Part shown: piece by piece, positions 1 through 10,769 of the stretch
How positions within the stretch are numbered: position 1 is the first letter of the stretch
Layout: each line of letters starts with the position of its first letter
Assembly: GCA_963722665.1 (NCBI GenBank)
Contig: CAVRNW010000011.1
Location: forward strand, 1-64,000
Source of the DNA: Site-B1 sp963722665
GTDB taxonomy: Bacteria > Bacteroidota > Bacteroidia > Flavobacteriales > Flavobacteriaceae
Reading direction: 5' to 3'
Length of the DNA stretch: 64,000 nt
The notes under the pieces: model-generated
The model's input: the letters and a program-made list of their open reading frames with translations, nothing else
Told to the model about the DNA's origin: nothing
Databases searched by the model: none
Made by a program: the position numbers and the translations under genes

Positions 1-12
1 AAAAAGAATGCA

Positions 13-1603
13 ATGAAGTTTATTGAAGAAATAAACAGAAGACGAACTTTTGGGATCATATCGCATCCTGATGCCGGAAAAACGACCTTAACAGAAAAGT
101 TACTGCTATTTGGTGGTGCTATACAAGAAGCTGGAGCCGTAAAGAGCAATAAGATAAAGAAGGGAGCAACCAGTGATTTTATGGAAATTGAACGTCAGCG
201 TGGTATTAGTGTTGCTACTTCTGTATTGGCCTTTGAATATAAAGGTACCAAAATCAATATTTTAGATACTCCCGGGCACAAGGATTTTGCCGAGGATACT
301 TTCAGGACCTTAACAGCGGTTGACAGTGTGATAGTTGTGATTGATGTTGCAAAAGGTGTGGAAGAACAGACTGAAAAACTGGTTGAAGTTTGCAGAATGC
401 GCAACATACCCATGATCATTTTTATAAATAAGCTGGACAGAGAAGGAAAGGATGCTTTTGAATTACTGGATGAAGTTGAACAAAAATTAAATCTTACATG
501 TTACACCCTTAGTTTTCCTATTGGAATGGGTTATGATTTTAAAGGCATATATAATATATGGGAGCATAATGTTAACTTGTTCAGTGGTGACAGCAGAAAG
601 AATATTGAGGACACCATAGAGATCAAAGATATTGCCAATAAAAAATTAGAAGAATTAATTGGTAAGAAATCTGCCGATCAATTAAGAGAAGAACTTGAAC
701 TAATACATGGTGTATATCCAAAGTTTGATAAGAAAGAGTATTTAGAAGGAAAACTACAGCCTGTTTTCTTTGGATCTGCATTAAATAATTTTGGTGTGCG
801 GGAATTGCTGGATTGTTTTGTCAGTATTGCTCCTACTCCAAGGCCTAAACAAAGTGAAGAGCGTTTAGTTAAACCTGATGAAAAGGAATTTTCGGGTTTT
901 GTGTTTAAGATACATGCCAATATGGATCCAAATCACAGAAATCGTCTGGCTTTTGTAAAATGTGTTTCGGGTGAGTTTAAAAGAAATACTCCTTATTTAC
1001 ATGTAAGGCATAATAAGAAGGTTAAGTTTTCCAGTCCTAATGCTTTTTTTGCTGAAAAAAAGGAAATTGTTGATATATCCTATCCGGGAGATATTGTTGG
1101 TTTACAGGATACCGGAAATTTTAAAATAGGAGATACACTTAACTGAAGGGGAATCCATTCACTATAAAGGTGTACCAAGTTTTTCTCCTGAACATTTCCG
1201 ATATATCAATAATGCCGATCCAATGAAGGCGAAACAGCTTGCCAAAGGAATTGACCAGTTAATGGATGAAGGTGTCGCACAACTTTTTACTTTAGAACTT
1301 AATGGCAGAAAAGTCATTGGGACTGTGGGCGCATTACAATACGAAGTTATACAGTACAGGCTTGAACATGAATATGGAGCAAAATGTACTTATGAAAATT
1401 TAAATGTGCATAAAGCCTGTTGGATTGTTCCAGAAGATGCCAAAAACGAAGAATTTGAGGAGTTTAAACGTGTTAAGTCACGATTTTTAGCCAAAGACAA
1501 ACAAGGTCATCTGGTTTTCCTTGCAGATTCGGTGTTTTCACTGCAAATGACACAGCAAAAATATCCCAGTATTAAATTCCATTTTATTTCTGAATATGAA
1601 TGA
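13..1603 (+). pseudogene. prfC: Peptide chain release factor 3, split by one extra base
   Basis: RF3 is a translational GTPase that recycles RF1/RF2 from the ribosome after termination. The first frame runs from ATG 13 to a TGA at 1144-1146 (377 residues) and shows HPDAGKTTLT (G1), DTPGHKDF (G3) and NKLDR (G4). The family sequence resumes one base later (TEGESIHYKGVPSFSPEHF, then MKAKQLAKGIDQLMDEGVAQLF) and ends at 1603. Removing one A from the ctt-aac-tga site near 1140 leaves 1590 nt, that is 529 residues plus stop, the usual RF3 length. The reading frame is otherwise undamaged, so the lesion is recent, a sequencing error, or a frameshift site that is read through. A sequence resembling the prfB programmed site lies just upstream (see findings). 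Identity is certain; whether the gene works is not. Confidence 0.93.
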
Positions 1604-1780
1604 TTCAATTAATTATTAATTACTTTCCATAAAACGTGATTGGTTAATAGATAATGGATAAATGCAATTTGTAGGACAATTCTTTAAATATCTGCACTTT
1701 ATCGAATAAATTTAATTTTTATCGGCGTTTAAACTGATTTTTATTAGTTTAGTTTATTCATAACCCCAAAATGAACAATT

Positions 1781-2017
1781 ATGAAGCCTATTAATGTTTA
1801 CAAGAACAGAGATGTTTCTGTTTCCTTTGATGCAAAAAAATGCATTAATTCCCAGTTATGTGCTAAAGGATTATCAAGTGTAGTTAGGAATTCCTTATTA
1901 CCGTGGAATGATGTAGCTACAGCTGAATCTAAAAGAATTCTCAATCAGATTAGAAAGTGTCCTTCAGGAGCTTTGAAAGCTGAAAGAATCAACCAGAATT
2001 TAGCAAAAGCTATCTAA
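1781..2017 (+). CDS. Small divergent 4Fe-4S mono-cluster protein (YjdI/Fer4_19-like)
   Basis: This 78-residue soluble protein has three cysteines in the pattern C21-x5-C27 and C60-P-S-G-A-L, which matches the divergent mono-cluster ferredoxin-like family that includes E. coli YjdI. A tryptophan at position 42 sits where the family usually has one. The role is probably electron transfer or an accessory function in a redox enzyme, but no specific partner is visible nearby. It is a single gene after prfC, separated by about 180 bp in which I see no gene, and it ends ahead of a bidirectional terminator. The family assignment is by motif only. Confidence 0.8.
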   Translation: MKPINVYKNRDVSVSFDAKKCINSQLCAKGLSSVVRNSLLPWNDVATAESKRILNQIRKCPSGALKAERINQNLAKAI

Positions 2018-2148
2018 AAGATTTATTATCCAGACTATTTAGTATCATTATAACCAATGATATTTAAGTTAAAAAATATAAATATATTATTTTGACACCA
2101 GAATAGTCTAGCTTAAAATTAATCTTTGGATTGATAATAATATAAAAA

Positions 2149-2180
2149 AAATCCCCTGAAATTTATCAGGGGATTTTTTT
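2149..2180. terminator. Bidirectional intrinsic terminator
   Basis: A stem of AAATCCCCTGA (2149-2159) pairs with TCAGGGGATTT, with an A-run on the left and a T-run on the right, so it can terminate transcription from both sides. It lies between the convergent 4Fe-4S gene and the DUF3467 gene and overlaps the stop codon of the latter. Confidence 0.85.
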
Positions 2181-2496
2181 ATGCTTGTCCGGTCGGACCA
2201 AAATTCAATGGTATTGGCGGTTGCTCATAATCTTTAATTTCGCCATGAGCCTTTTCAAATCTATGAACATTATCACTCAATGCTTTTAAAAAGCGTTTCG
2301 CGTGTTGTGGTGTTAAGATGATCCTTGATTTAACTTTGCTTTTTGGAACACCTGGCATTATGCTTACAAAATCGATAACAAATTCTGAAACAGAATGATT
2401 TATTATTGCTAAATTAGAATAGGTTCCTTGTGAAACACTTTCATCCAGCTCAATATTTATTTGTCCTTTTTTCGGTTTTTTTTGTTCTTCTGCCAT
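2179..2496 (-). CDS. DUF3467 family protein
   Basis: A 105-residue protein whose core (GTYSNLAIINHSVSEFVIDF, MPGVPKSKVKSRIILTP, HAKRFLKAL) is the conserved DUF3467 sequence. It sits directly downstream of rpoC on the same strand, an arrangement that is common in Bacteroidota. The function is unknown. The N-terminus is lysine-rich and the C-terminus ends in a short proline/glycine tail. There is no signal peptide or membrane segment, so it is likely cytoplasmic. A hairpin between rpoC and this gene suggests it may be expressed partly by read-through. Confidence 0.9.
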   Translation of the reverse strand: MAEEQKKPKKGQINIELDESVSQGTYSNLAIINHSVSEFVIDFVSIMPGVPKSKVKSRIILTPQHAKRFLKALSDNVHRFEKAHGEIKDYEQPPIPLNFGPTGQA

Positions 2497-2527
2497 GTTT
2501 TATAAAAATTCTAACAAAAAATAAAAG

Positions 2528-2547
2528 ATTCCCGCTTTCGCGGGAAT
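2528..2547 (-). terminator. rpoC terminator hairpin
   Basis: Perfect 8-bp stem ATTCCCGC / GCGGGAAT with a TTTC loop, followed on the minus strand by a T-rich tract toward 2515. It lies ten bases past the rpoC stop. It belongs to the dispersed ATTCC..GGAAT palindrome family found several times in this window. Confidence 0.75.
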
Positions 2548-2556
2548 GTCATTTTA

Positions 2557-5500
2557 TTAGTTGTAATTTAATTCTTGTTTAGCCTGCATCATTTGGTTAA
2601 ACTCTTCTTTTGAACCGACAATAATATTATCGTATTCCCTCATTCCTGTACCTGCAGGTATTCTATGACCTACAATTACATTTTCTTTAAGTCCTTCCAA
2701 AGTATCGACCTTACCATTAACTGCTGCTTCATTAAGTACTTTTGTAGTTTCCTGGAAGGAAGCTGCAGAAATAAATGACTTAGTTTGAAGGGAGGCTCTT
2801 GTAATACCCTGAAGAATTGGTGTTGCAGTAGCAGATTTTGCATCTCTGGCTTCCACTAACTTTTTATCTTCTCGTCGTAATATCGAGTTCTCATCTCTCA
2901 ATTCTCTTGGTGTAATGATCTGTCCTGGAATGATATTTACAGAATCTCCTGCTTCAACAACTACTTTCATTCCGAAAATTTCATCATTTTGTTCGATAAA
3001 ATCTGATTTGTGAACGAGTTGATCTTCCAAGAAAATAGTATCTCCTGAGTCAATTATCTGAACTTTACGCATCATTTGTCTTACAACAACTTCAAAGTGT
3101 TTATCATTGATCTTAACACCCTGTAATCGATATACTTCCTGTACTTCGTTCACTAAATACTGTTGAACTGCGGAAGGCCCTTTTATATTCAATATATCAT
3201 TCGGAGTTATAGAGCCATCAGATAAAGGCATACCGGCTTTAACAAAATCATTCTCTTGAACCAAGATCTGATTTGATAATTTAACGAGGTATTTCTTAAT
3301 CTCACCTAGTTTGGATTCAATAATGATCTCACGATTACCTCTCTTGATCTTTCCAAACGAGATCACACCATCTATCTCACTAACAACAGCTGGATTAGAA
3401 GGGTTTCTAGCTTCAAACAATTCCGTTACACGTGGTAAACCACCCGTAATATCTCCTGATTTTGCCGACTTTCTAGGTATTTTTACTAATATCTTACCAA
3501 TATTAATTTTCTCACCATCGTCAATCATTAAATGGGCTCCAACAGGGAGGTTATATGAACGTATGGTTTCACCTTTTGTATCTTCAACGTGAAGTGTTGG
3601 AATTAACTTTTTATTTCTTGATTCTGAAATAACTTTTTCCTGGAAACCGGTTTGTTCATCAATTTCAACTTGAAAAGTCACACCCTGCTCAATATTTTCA
3701 TATTTTATTTTTCCGGCAAATTCAGAAATAATTACTCCATTATAAGGATCCCATTGACATACAATATCTCCTTTTTTAAGTTTAGAGCCATTTTTAATGA
3801 ATATGGTAGAACCATACGGAATGTTATTAGTACTTAAAGTTATCCCGGTTTTTTCGTCAATTAGTTTTAATTCTGAAGTTCGAGAAATTACAATATCAAC
3901 CTTATTTCCTTCACTATCCTCACCTTTTACAGTTCTAAGGTCCTCAATTTCTGCCTTACCACTAAACTTAGACATTAATTTATTCTCTTCAGAAATGTTT
4001 CCTGCAATTCCACCAACGTGGAAAGTTCTTAAGGTTAACTGTGTTCCAGGTTCTCCAATAGATTGGGCAGCTACAACACCAACAGCCTCTCCTCGTTGAA
4101 CCATTTTATTTGTGGCTAAATTACGTCCGTAACAATTTGCACAAATACCTTTAAGGGCCTCACAAGTAAGTGGTGAACGAACTTCAACACTTTCAATTGC
4201 GGATTCTTCAATTACTTTTGCAACTGCGTCATCAATTAATTCCCCTGCCCCAACAATTAATTCCTCATTAATTGGGTTGTATACATCATTTAAAGAAATT
4301 CTACCTAAAATTCTTTCCAATAAAGTTTCAACAACTTCATCACTTTTCTTTAAGGCTGTTACTTCAACACCTCTTAATGTTCCACAGTCCACACTGTTTA
4401 CAATAACATCTTGAGATACATCAACCAAACGACGTGTCAAATATCCGGCATCTGCTGTTTTTAGTGCAGTATCTGCAAGACCTTTTCTAGCTCCGTGAGT
4501 CGAAATAAAGTATTCTAAAATTGATAAACCTTCTTTAAAGTTAGATAAAATCGGGTTTTCAATGATCTCACCTCCACCTGCAGTAGATTTCTTAGGTTTC
4601 GCCATTAAGCCTCTCATTCCTGTAAGCTGACGGATCTGTTCTTTGGATCCTCTGGCACCAGAATCAAGCATCATATACACCGAGTTAAACCCTTGCTGAT
4701 CCTCTCGAATACGCTTCATGGATAACTCTGTAAGTTCCGCATTTGTTGATGTCCAGATATCAATAACTTGGTTATAACGCTCATTGTTAGTTATAAGACC
4801 CATATTATAATTAGCCATAATTCCATCTACTTGTGTATTAGCAGAATCGATCATAGATTGTTTTTCCATAGGTATGATTATATCTCCCAAACTAAATGAT
4901 AATCCGCCTCGGAAAGCAAAATTATAACCTAAGGTTTTTATCTCGTCAAGGAATGCAGCTGTTTCAGGAATGCTAGTTACTTTTAAAATATTACCTATAA
5001 TATCTCTCAGTGATTTCTTAGTAAGTACATCATTAATGAATCCTGCTACTTCCGGTACTTTTTCATTAAATAATACGCGGCCAACAGTGGTATCAATAAT
5101 TTTAAGAACCAATTCTCCTTTTTCATTAAAATCTTTCGTTCTTACTTTTATACCAGCATTCAGGTCTACTTTTTTCTCATTATATGCAATAATAACCTCT
5201 TCAGGAGAATAGAATGTCAATCCTTCGCCTTTTACTTTTACATCAGCCGTTGATAAACGATGCTTGGTCATATAATATAATCCAAGTACCATATCCTGTG
5301 AAGGAACTGTCACTGGAGATCCGTTAGCGGGGTTCAATATATTATGTGAAGCTAACATCAACAATTGAGATTCCAGAATAGCTTCCGGACCTAATGGTAA
5401 ATGCACAGCCATCTGATCTCCATCGAAATCGGCATTGAATGCAGTACAAACCAGTGGATGTAACTGAATTGCTTTTCCTTCGATTAATTTAGGCTGAAAT

Positions 5501-6858
5501 GCCTGAATACCAAGTCTGTGTAAGGTAGGAGCACGGTTTAAAAGAACCGGATGTCCTTTTAAAACATTCTCTAATATATCCCAGACCACTGGTTCTTTTT
5601 TATCTATGATCTTTTTAGCAGATTTTACAGTTTTTACGATTCCTCTTTCAATTAATTTTCTAATAATAAAAGGTTTGTAAAGTTCTGCTGCCATGTTTTT
5701 TGGCAATCCACATTCAAATAACTTCAATTCCGGTCCAACAACAATTACGGAACGTGCAGAATAATCAACACGTTTACCAAGTAAGTTTTGACGGAAACGA
5801 CCTTGCTTACCTTTTAATGAATCGGATAACGATTTTAAAGGTCTGTTTGAATCCGTTTTTACTGCCGATGATTTACGAGTGTTATCGAATAAGGAGTCAA
5901 CAGACTCCTGTAACATACGTTTTTCATTACGTAAGATCACTTCAGGAGCTTTGATCTCAACCAGTCTTTTCAAACGGTTGTTACGAATAATTACTCGTCT
6001 ATATAGATCATTTAGATCGGAGGTTGCAAAACGACCACCATCAAGCGGCACCAAAGGGCGTAATTCCGGCGGAATAATAGGAACAACTTTCATGATCATC
6101 CATTCCGGACGATTTTCTCTATTCTCATTAGCCTCTCTTAAAGCCTCAACAACTTGAAGACGCTTTAAAGCTTCTGTTTTACGTTGTTTTGATGTTTCGT
6201 TATTTGCTTTATGACGAAGTTCAAACGATAAGGCGTCCAAATCTATTCGAGCCAAGAGGTCTATCAAACATTCAGCTCCCATCTTAGCAATGAATTTATT
6301 AGGATCTGTATCTTCAAGGTATTGATTTTCCTGAGGAAGAGATTCCATAATATTAAGATATTCTTCTTCAGTCAGGAAATCCATTTTTTGAACTGCTTCA
6401 CCTTCAGCATTTATAGCATTACCCGGCTGAATTACTACATATCTTTCGTAGTAAATGATCATATCCAATTTTTTGGATGGCAACCCTAATAAATAACCGA
6501 TCTTATTTGGCAATGATCTGAAATACCAAATATGAGCTACAGGTACTACAAGATTAATGTGTCCTACACGATCTCTTCTAACTTTCTTTTCGGTTACCTC
6601 TACTCCACAACGATCACATACAATTCCTTTATATCTTATACGTTTGTATTTTCCACAAGCACATTCGTAATCCTTTACAGGACCAAAAATTCGTTCACAG
6701 AATAAACCATCACGTTCTGGTTTATGAGTTCTATAATTGATAGTTTCAGGTTTTAACACTTCACCTCTTGAAGCCGCTAATATGGATTCTGGTGATGCTA
6801 AACCAATTGAGATCTTATTAAATCTCTGTACTGTAATTTTTTCTTGTTTTCTTGCCAT
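2557..6858 (-). CDS. rpoC: DNA-directed RNA polymerase subunit beta'
   Basis: This is the 1433-residue catalytic clamp subunit of RNA polymerase. The Mg2+-binding NADFDGDQ motif is intact, with the three aspartates at residues 477, 479 and 481. The N-terminal zinc site (CACGKY...CDRCG) lies near residues 66-85 and the second zinc site uses C825, C899, C906 and C909. Length and motifs are as expected for Bacteroidota. It follows rpoB by 34 bp on the same strand, so the two are cotranscribed, and it is followed by a palindromic terminator and the DUF3467 gene. No truncation or frameshift is seen in 4.3 kb. Confidence 0.99.
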   Translation of the reverse strand: MARKQEKITVQRFNKISIGLASPESILAASRGEVLKPETINYRTHKPERDGLFCERIFGPVKDYECACGKYKRIRYKGIVCDRCGVEVTEKKVRRDRVGHINLVVPVAHIWYFRSLPNKIGYLLGLPSKKLDMIIYYERYVVIQPGNAINAEGEAVQKMDFLTEEEYLNIMESLPQENQYLEDTDPNKFIAKMGAECLIDLLARIDLDALSFELRHKANNETSKQRKTEALKRLQVVEALREANENRENRPEWMIMKVVPIIPPELRPLVPLDGGRFATSDLNDLYRRVIIRNNRLKRLVEIKAPEVILRNEKRMLQESVDSLFDNTRKSSAVKTDSNRPLKSLSDSLKGKQGRFRQNLLGKRVDYSARSVIVVGPELKLFECGLPKNMAAELYKPFIIRKLIERGIVKTVKSAKKIIDKKEPVVWDILENVLKGHPVLLNRAPTLHRLGIQAFQPKLIEGKAIQLHPLVCTAFNADFDGDQMAVHLPLGPEAILESQLLMLASHNILNPANGSPVTVPSQDMVLGLYYMTKHRLSTADVKVKGEGLTFYSPEEVIIAYNEKKVDLNAGIKVRTKDFNEKGELVLKIIDTTVGRVLFNEKVPEVAGFINDVLTKKSLRDIIGNILKVTSIPETAAFLDEIKTLGYNFAFRGGLSFSLGDIIIPMEKQSMIDSANTQVDGIMANYNMGLITNNERYNQVIDIWTSTNAELTELSMKRIREDQQGFNSVYMMLDSGARGSKEQIRQLTGMRGLMAKPKKSTAGGGEIIENPILSNFKEGLSILEYFISTHGARKGLADTALKTADAGYLTRRLVDVSQDVIVNSVDCGTLRGVEVTALKKSDEVVETLLERILGRISLNDVYNPINEELIVGAGELIDDAVAKVIEESAIESVEVRSPLTCEALKGICANCYGRNLATNKMVQRGEAVGVVAAQSIGEPGTQLTLRTFHVGGIAGNISEENKLMSKFSGKAEIEDLRTVKGEDSEGNKVDIVISRTSELKLIDEKTGITLSTNNIPYGSTIFIKNGSKLKKGDIVCQWDPYNGVIISEFAGKIKYENIEQGVTFQVEIDEQTGFQEKVISESRNKKLIPTLHVEDTKGETIRSYNLPVGAHLMIDDGEKINIGKILVKIPRKSAKSGDITGGLPRVTELFEARNPSNPAVVSEIDGVISFGKIKRGNREIIIESKLGEIKKYLVKLSNQILVQENDFVKAGMPLSDGSITPNDILNIKGPSAVQQYLVNEVQEVYRLQGVKINDKHFEVVVRQMMRKVQIIDSGDTIFLEDQLVHKSDFIEQNDEIFGMKVVVEAGDSVNIIPGQIITPRELRDENSILRREDKKLVEARDAKSATATPILQGITRASLQTKSFISAASFQETTKVLNEAAVNGKVDTLEGLKENVIVGHRIPAGTGMREYDNIIVGSKEEFNQMMQAKQELNYN

Positions 6859-6892
6859 AATATATGGTGCTATCGAATTATTTTGTAAACTA

Positions 6893-9800
6893 TTATTCTT
6901 CTAATCTTATATCCAATCCTAGACCTTTCAATTCATGCATTAATACATTGAACGATTCCGGTAGTCCCGGTTCTGGCATTGGTTCACCCTTAACGATTGC
7001 TTCGTAAGTTTTAGCTCTACCTATCACATCATCAGATTTAACTGTAAGGATCTCACGCAAAGTACTGGATGCTCCATAAGCTTCCAATGCCCAAACTTCC
7101 ATTTCTCCAAATCGCTGTCCACCAAATTGTGCCTTTCCACCAAGAGGTTGTTGCGTAATTAAAGAGTATGGCCCTATTGAGCGCGCGTGCATTTTGTCAT
7201 CAACCATATGTCCTAATTTTAACATATAGATGACTCCTACGGTTGCTGCTTGATCAAATCGATCTCCTGTACCTCCGTCATACAAATACGTATGACCAAA
7301 TCTAGGTATCCCGGCTTCATCAGTAAATTCGTTAATTTGATCTAATGTGGCTCCATCAAAAATTGGAGTAGCATAGGTACGATTCAATTTTTGTCCAGCC
7401 CATCCAAGAACTGTTTCATAAATCTGTCCGATGTTCATACGTGATGGCACTCCTAACGGATTCAATACGATATCAACCGGAGTTCCATCTTCCAGGAATG
7501 GCATGTCCTCTTCACGAACTATTCTGGCAACTATACCTTTGTTACCATGTCTACCTGCCATTTTATCTCCAACTTTAAGTTTTCTTTTCTTGGCAATATA
7601 AACCTTGGCTAACTTGATTATTCCAGCTGGTAATTCATCTCCAACAGATATTGTAAACTTCTCACGTCTTAAAGAACCTTGCAAATCGTTTTCCTTGATC
7701 TTGTAATTATGGATCAAGTCTGCAATAAGCTTGTTTATTTTGCTGTCAGTTGTCCAGGTTCCCGAAGTTAAGTGAGTATAATCATCAACCGAATTCAACA
7801 TTTTTAAAGTGAATTTTTTTCCTTTAGGCAGAACTTCTTCACCCAGATCATTAAACACACCTTGAGCTGTTTTACCGTTTACAATTGTAAATAATTTTTC
7901 AACTAACACAGATTGTAACTCATCAAACTTAGCATCATACAACTTTTCAAGTTGAGTGATATCTTCCTTATCTTGAGCTCTCTTGCGTTTATCTTTTACC
8001 GCACGGGCAAATAATTTTTTATCAATTACTACACCATCCAGCGAAGGAGAAGCCTTCAATGATGCATCTTTTACATCACCTGCTTTATCACCGAAAATAG
8101 CTCTTAATAATTTCTCTTCCGGAGTAGGATCACTTTCTCCTTTCGGAGTGATTTTCCCTATTAATAAGTCTCCAGGTTTTACTTCAGCACCTATACGGAT
8201 CATTCCGTTTTCATCAAGGTCTTTTGTAGCCTCTTCACTTACATTAGGTATATCATTTGTCAATTCTTCATTACCCAATTTTGTGTCTCGAACTTCCAGA
8301 GAATATTCATCTATGTGGATGGATGTAAATATATCATCTCTTACTACCTTTTCAGAAATTACAATTGCATCCTCAAAATTATATCCTTTCCAAGGCATAA
8401 AAGCAACTTTCATGTTTCTTCCTAAGGCTAATTCCCCATTCTGGGTTGCATAGCCTTCACACAAAACCTTTCCTTTTGAAACCCTATCACCTTTTTTAAC
8501 AATAGGTTTTAAGTTAATTGCTGTTCCTTGATTTGTTTTTCTGAATTTAACTAAAGGATAGGATTTGACATTACTTTCAAAACTAACCATAGCTTCATCT
8601 TCAGTTCTTTCATATTCAATTACAATCTCATTGGCATCAACATATTTGACAACTCCTTCTCCTTCAGCATTGATCAAAACTCTTGAATCTGAAGCCACTT
8701 GACGTTCTAATCCGGTACCTACAATTGGGGCATCTGGTCGCAATAATGGCACCGCCTGACGCATCATGTTCGACCCCATCAAGGCTCTGTTTGCATCATC
8801 ATGCTCTAAAAATGGAATTAAAGATGCTGAAATTGAAGAGATCTGGTTTGGAGCCACATCGGTATAATCTACACCAACAGGATCCATGACAGGAAAATCA
8901 CCTTCTTGTCGTGCAATTACTTTATCGACAAGTATTTTTCCTTTATCATCTACAGGCACATTGGCTTGAGCGATAAATTTATCCTCTTCTTCCTCTGCAC
9001 TTAAATAAATTGGTTCTCCTTTTATATCGACAACTCCTTTTTCAACTTTTCGATATGGAGTTTCAATAAACCCTAGTGAATTCACTTTTGCAAATACAGA
9101 AAGTGAAGATATTAAACCAATGTTAGGTCCTTCCGGAGTTTCAATTGGACATAATCTTCCATAGTGAGTATAATGAACATCACGAACTTCGAATCCGGCT
9201 CTTTCTCTTGACAATCCTCCAGGTCCTAATGCCGATAAACGACGTTTATGAGTGATCTCTGCTAATGGATTTGTTTGATCCATAAACTGAGATAACTGGT
9301 TTGTCCCGAAGAACGAGTTAATTACGGAAGATAAAGTTTTAGCATTGATTAAATCGATCGGAGTAAAGACCTCGTTATCACGCACATTCATTCTTTCGCG
9401 AATGGTACGAGCCATACGAGCTAAACCTACACCAAACTGAGACGATAACTGCTCTCCCACGGTTCTAACACGACGGTTTGATAAGTGATCGATATCATCT
9501 ATTTCTGCTTTTGAGTTTATCAACTCAATTAAATATTTTATAATTGTGATTATGTCTTCTTTGGTAAGAACCTGCTTGTCCATACCAACATCAAGACCTA
9601 ATTTCTTATTCATTCTGTAACGCCCAACTTCACCTAAACTGTATCGCTGGTCACTAAAGAATAATTTATCTATTATACCACGAGCCGTTTCCTCATCTGG
9701 CGGTTCTGCATTACGTAATTGACGATAGATATGTTCAACCGCCTCCTTTTCAGAGTTGGTAGGGTCTTTTTGTAATGTATTATGGATTATAGCATAATCG

Positions 9801-10702
9801 CCTTGTTGAGCACTTTCCTTATGAAGAAGGATCGTTTTTGTTTCTGCTTCCAGGATTTCAGCAACATTTTCTTTATCAAGCACCGTATCCCTATCTAATA
9901 TAATTTCATTACGTTCAATAGAAACAACTTCCCCAGTATCTTCATCAACGAAATCTTCATGCCAAGTGTTCAATACACGAGCAGCAAGTTTACGTCCTAT
10001 TACTTTTTTAAGTCCTGACTTTGATACTTTAACCTCTTCAGCTAAATCGAATATCTCAAGGATATCTTTATCACGTTCAAATCCTATGGCTCTAAAAAGA
10101 GTTGTTACAGGTAATTTTTTCTTTCTATCGATATAGGCATACATCACACTGTTAATGTCTGTAGCGAACTCGATCCAGGATCCTTTAAAAGGAATAACTC
10201 TGGCTGAGTATAATTTGGTTCCATTAGCATGAAAAGATTGTCCAAAGAATACACCAGGAGAACGATGCAATTGCGAAACAACTACTCGTTCAGCTCCATT
10301 GATACAAAAAGTACCGCTTGGAGTCATGTACGGAATTGTTCCTAAGTACACATCTTGAACGATAGTCTCAAAATCTTCATGTTCCGGATCGGTACAAAAT
10401 AATTTTAATCTTGCTTTTAGGGGCACACTGTAAGTAAGTCCTCTTTCGATACATTCTTCTATCGTATATCTTGGTGGATCGATGAAATAATCCAAAAATT
10501 CCAATACAAATTGGTTACGTGTATCAGTAATTGGAAAGTTTTCCATGAAGGTATTGTATAAACCTTCATCTCCTCGTTCTTCAGATTTAGTGTCTAACTG
10601 AAAAAAATCCTGGAAGGATTTAATTTGGATATCCAAAAAATCAGGATACTCAGTTCGGTTTTTAATAGATGAAAAATTTAGTCTTTCTGCTTGTGTTGCC
10701 AT
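6893..10702 (-). CDS. rpoB: DNA-directed RNA polymerase subunit beta
   Basis: A full-length beta subunit of about 1269 residues. Recognisable blocks are the rifampicin-cluster region (FFGTNQLSQFMDQTNPLAEI, HKRRLSALGPGGLSRERAGF) and the C-terminal GGKAQFGGQRFGEMEVWALE segment. Three candidate starts lie in tandem: TTG at 10708, ATG at 10705 and ATG at 10702. I chose 10702 because homologs start MAT.. and no ribosome binding site favours the others. The 121-bp gap to rplL contains two tandem hairpins, which could be an attenuator or processing site separating ribosomal-protein from polymerase expression. The gene is intact. Confidence 0.98.
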   Translation of the reverse strand: MATQAERLNFSSIKNRTEYPDFLDIQIKSFQDFFQLDTKSEERGDEGLYNTFMENFPITDTRNQFVLEFLDYFIDPPRYTIEECIERGLTYSVPLKARLKLFCTDPEHEDFETIVQDVYLGTIPYMTPSGTFCINGAERVVVSQLHRSPGVFFGQSFHANGTKLYSARVIPFKGSWIEFATDINSVMYAYIDRKKKLPVTTLFRAIGFERDKDILEIFDLAEEVKVSKSGLKKVIGRKLAARVLNTWHEDFVDEDTGEVVSIERNEIILDRDTVLDKENVAEILEAETKTILLHKESAQQGDYAIIHNTLQKDPTNSEKEAVEHIYRQLRNAEPPDEETARGIIDKLFFSDQRYSLGEVGRYRMNKKLGLDVGMDKQVLTKEDIITIIKYLIELINSKAEIDDIDHLSNRRVRTVGEQLSSQFGVGLARMARTIRERMNVRDNEVFTPIDLINAKTLSSVINSFFGTNQLSQFMDQTNPLAEITHKRRLSALGPGGLSRERAGFEVRDVHYTHYGRLCPIETPEGPNIGLISSLSVFAKVNSLGFIETPYRKVEKGVVDIKGEPIYLSAEEEEDKFIAQANVPVDDKGKILVDKVIARQEGDFPVMDPVGVDYTDVAPNQISSISASLIPFLEHDDANRALMGSNMMRQAVPLLRPDAPIVGTGLERQVASDSRVLINAEGEGVVKYVDANEIVIEYERTEDEAMVSFESNVKSYPLVKFRKTNQGTAINLKPIVKKGDRVSKGKVLCEGYATQNGELALGRNMKVAFMPWKGYNFEDAIVISEKVVRDDIFTSIHIDEYSLEVRDTKLGNEELTNDIPNVSEEATKDLDENGMIRIGAEVKPGDLLIGKITPKGESDPTPEEKLLRAIFGDKAGDVKDASLKASPSLDGVVIDKKLFARAVKDKRKRAQDKEDITQLEKLYDAKFDELQSVLVEKLFTIVNGKTAQGVFNDLGEEVLPKGKKFTLKMLNSVDDYTHLTSGTWTTDSKINKLIADLIHNYKIKENDLQGSLRREKFTISVGDELPAGIIKLAKVYIAKKRKLKVGDKMAGRHGNKGIVARIVREEDMPFLEDGTPVDIVLNPLGVPSRMNIGQIYETVLGWAGQKLNRTYATPIFDGATLDQINEFTDEAGIPRFGHTYLYDGGTGDRFDQAATVGVIYMLKLGHMVDDKMHARSIGPYSLITQQPLGGKAQFGGQRFGEMEVWALEAYGASSTLREILTVKSDDVIGRAKTYEAIVKGEPMPEPGLPESFNVLMHELKGLGLDIRLEE

Positions 10703-10740
10703 CATCAATGAACGAATTAATGTTAAAATAAAATATTTGG

Positions 10741-10765
10741 TGCGTATGTTATGCTTGTATACGCA
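10741..10765 (-). promoter_or_regulatory. Second hairpin in the rplL-rpoB spacer
   Basis: A 7-bp inverted repeat TGCGTAT / ATACGCA with an 11-base loop, located 38 bases ahead of the rpoB start and followed on the minus strand by an A/T-rich stretch. With the larger hairpin at 10770-10807 it forms a tandem pair. A role in attenuation or RNase processing is inferred from position only. Confidence 0.5.
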
Positions 10766-10769
10766 AAAG

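Noticed and set aside
7983..8453. Plus-strand frame of 156 codons inside rpoB
   Set aside because: It lies completely within a highly conserved minus-strand gene and shows no family features.
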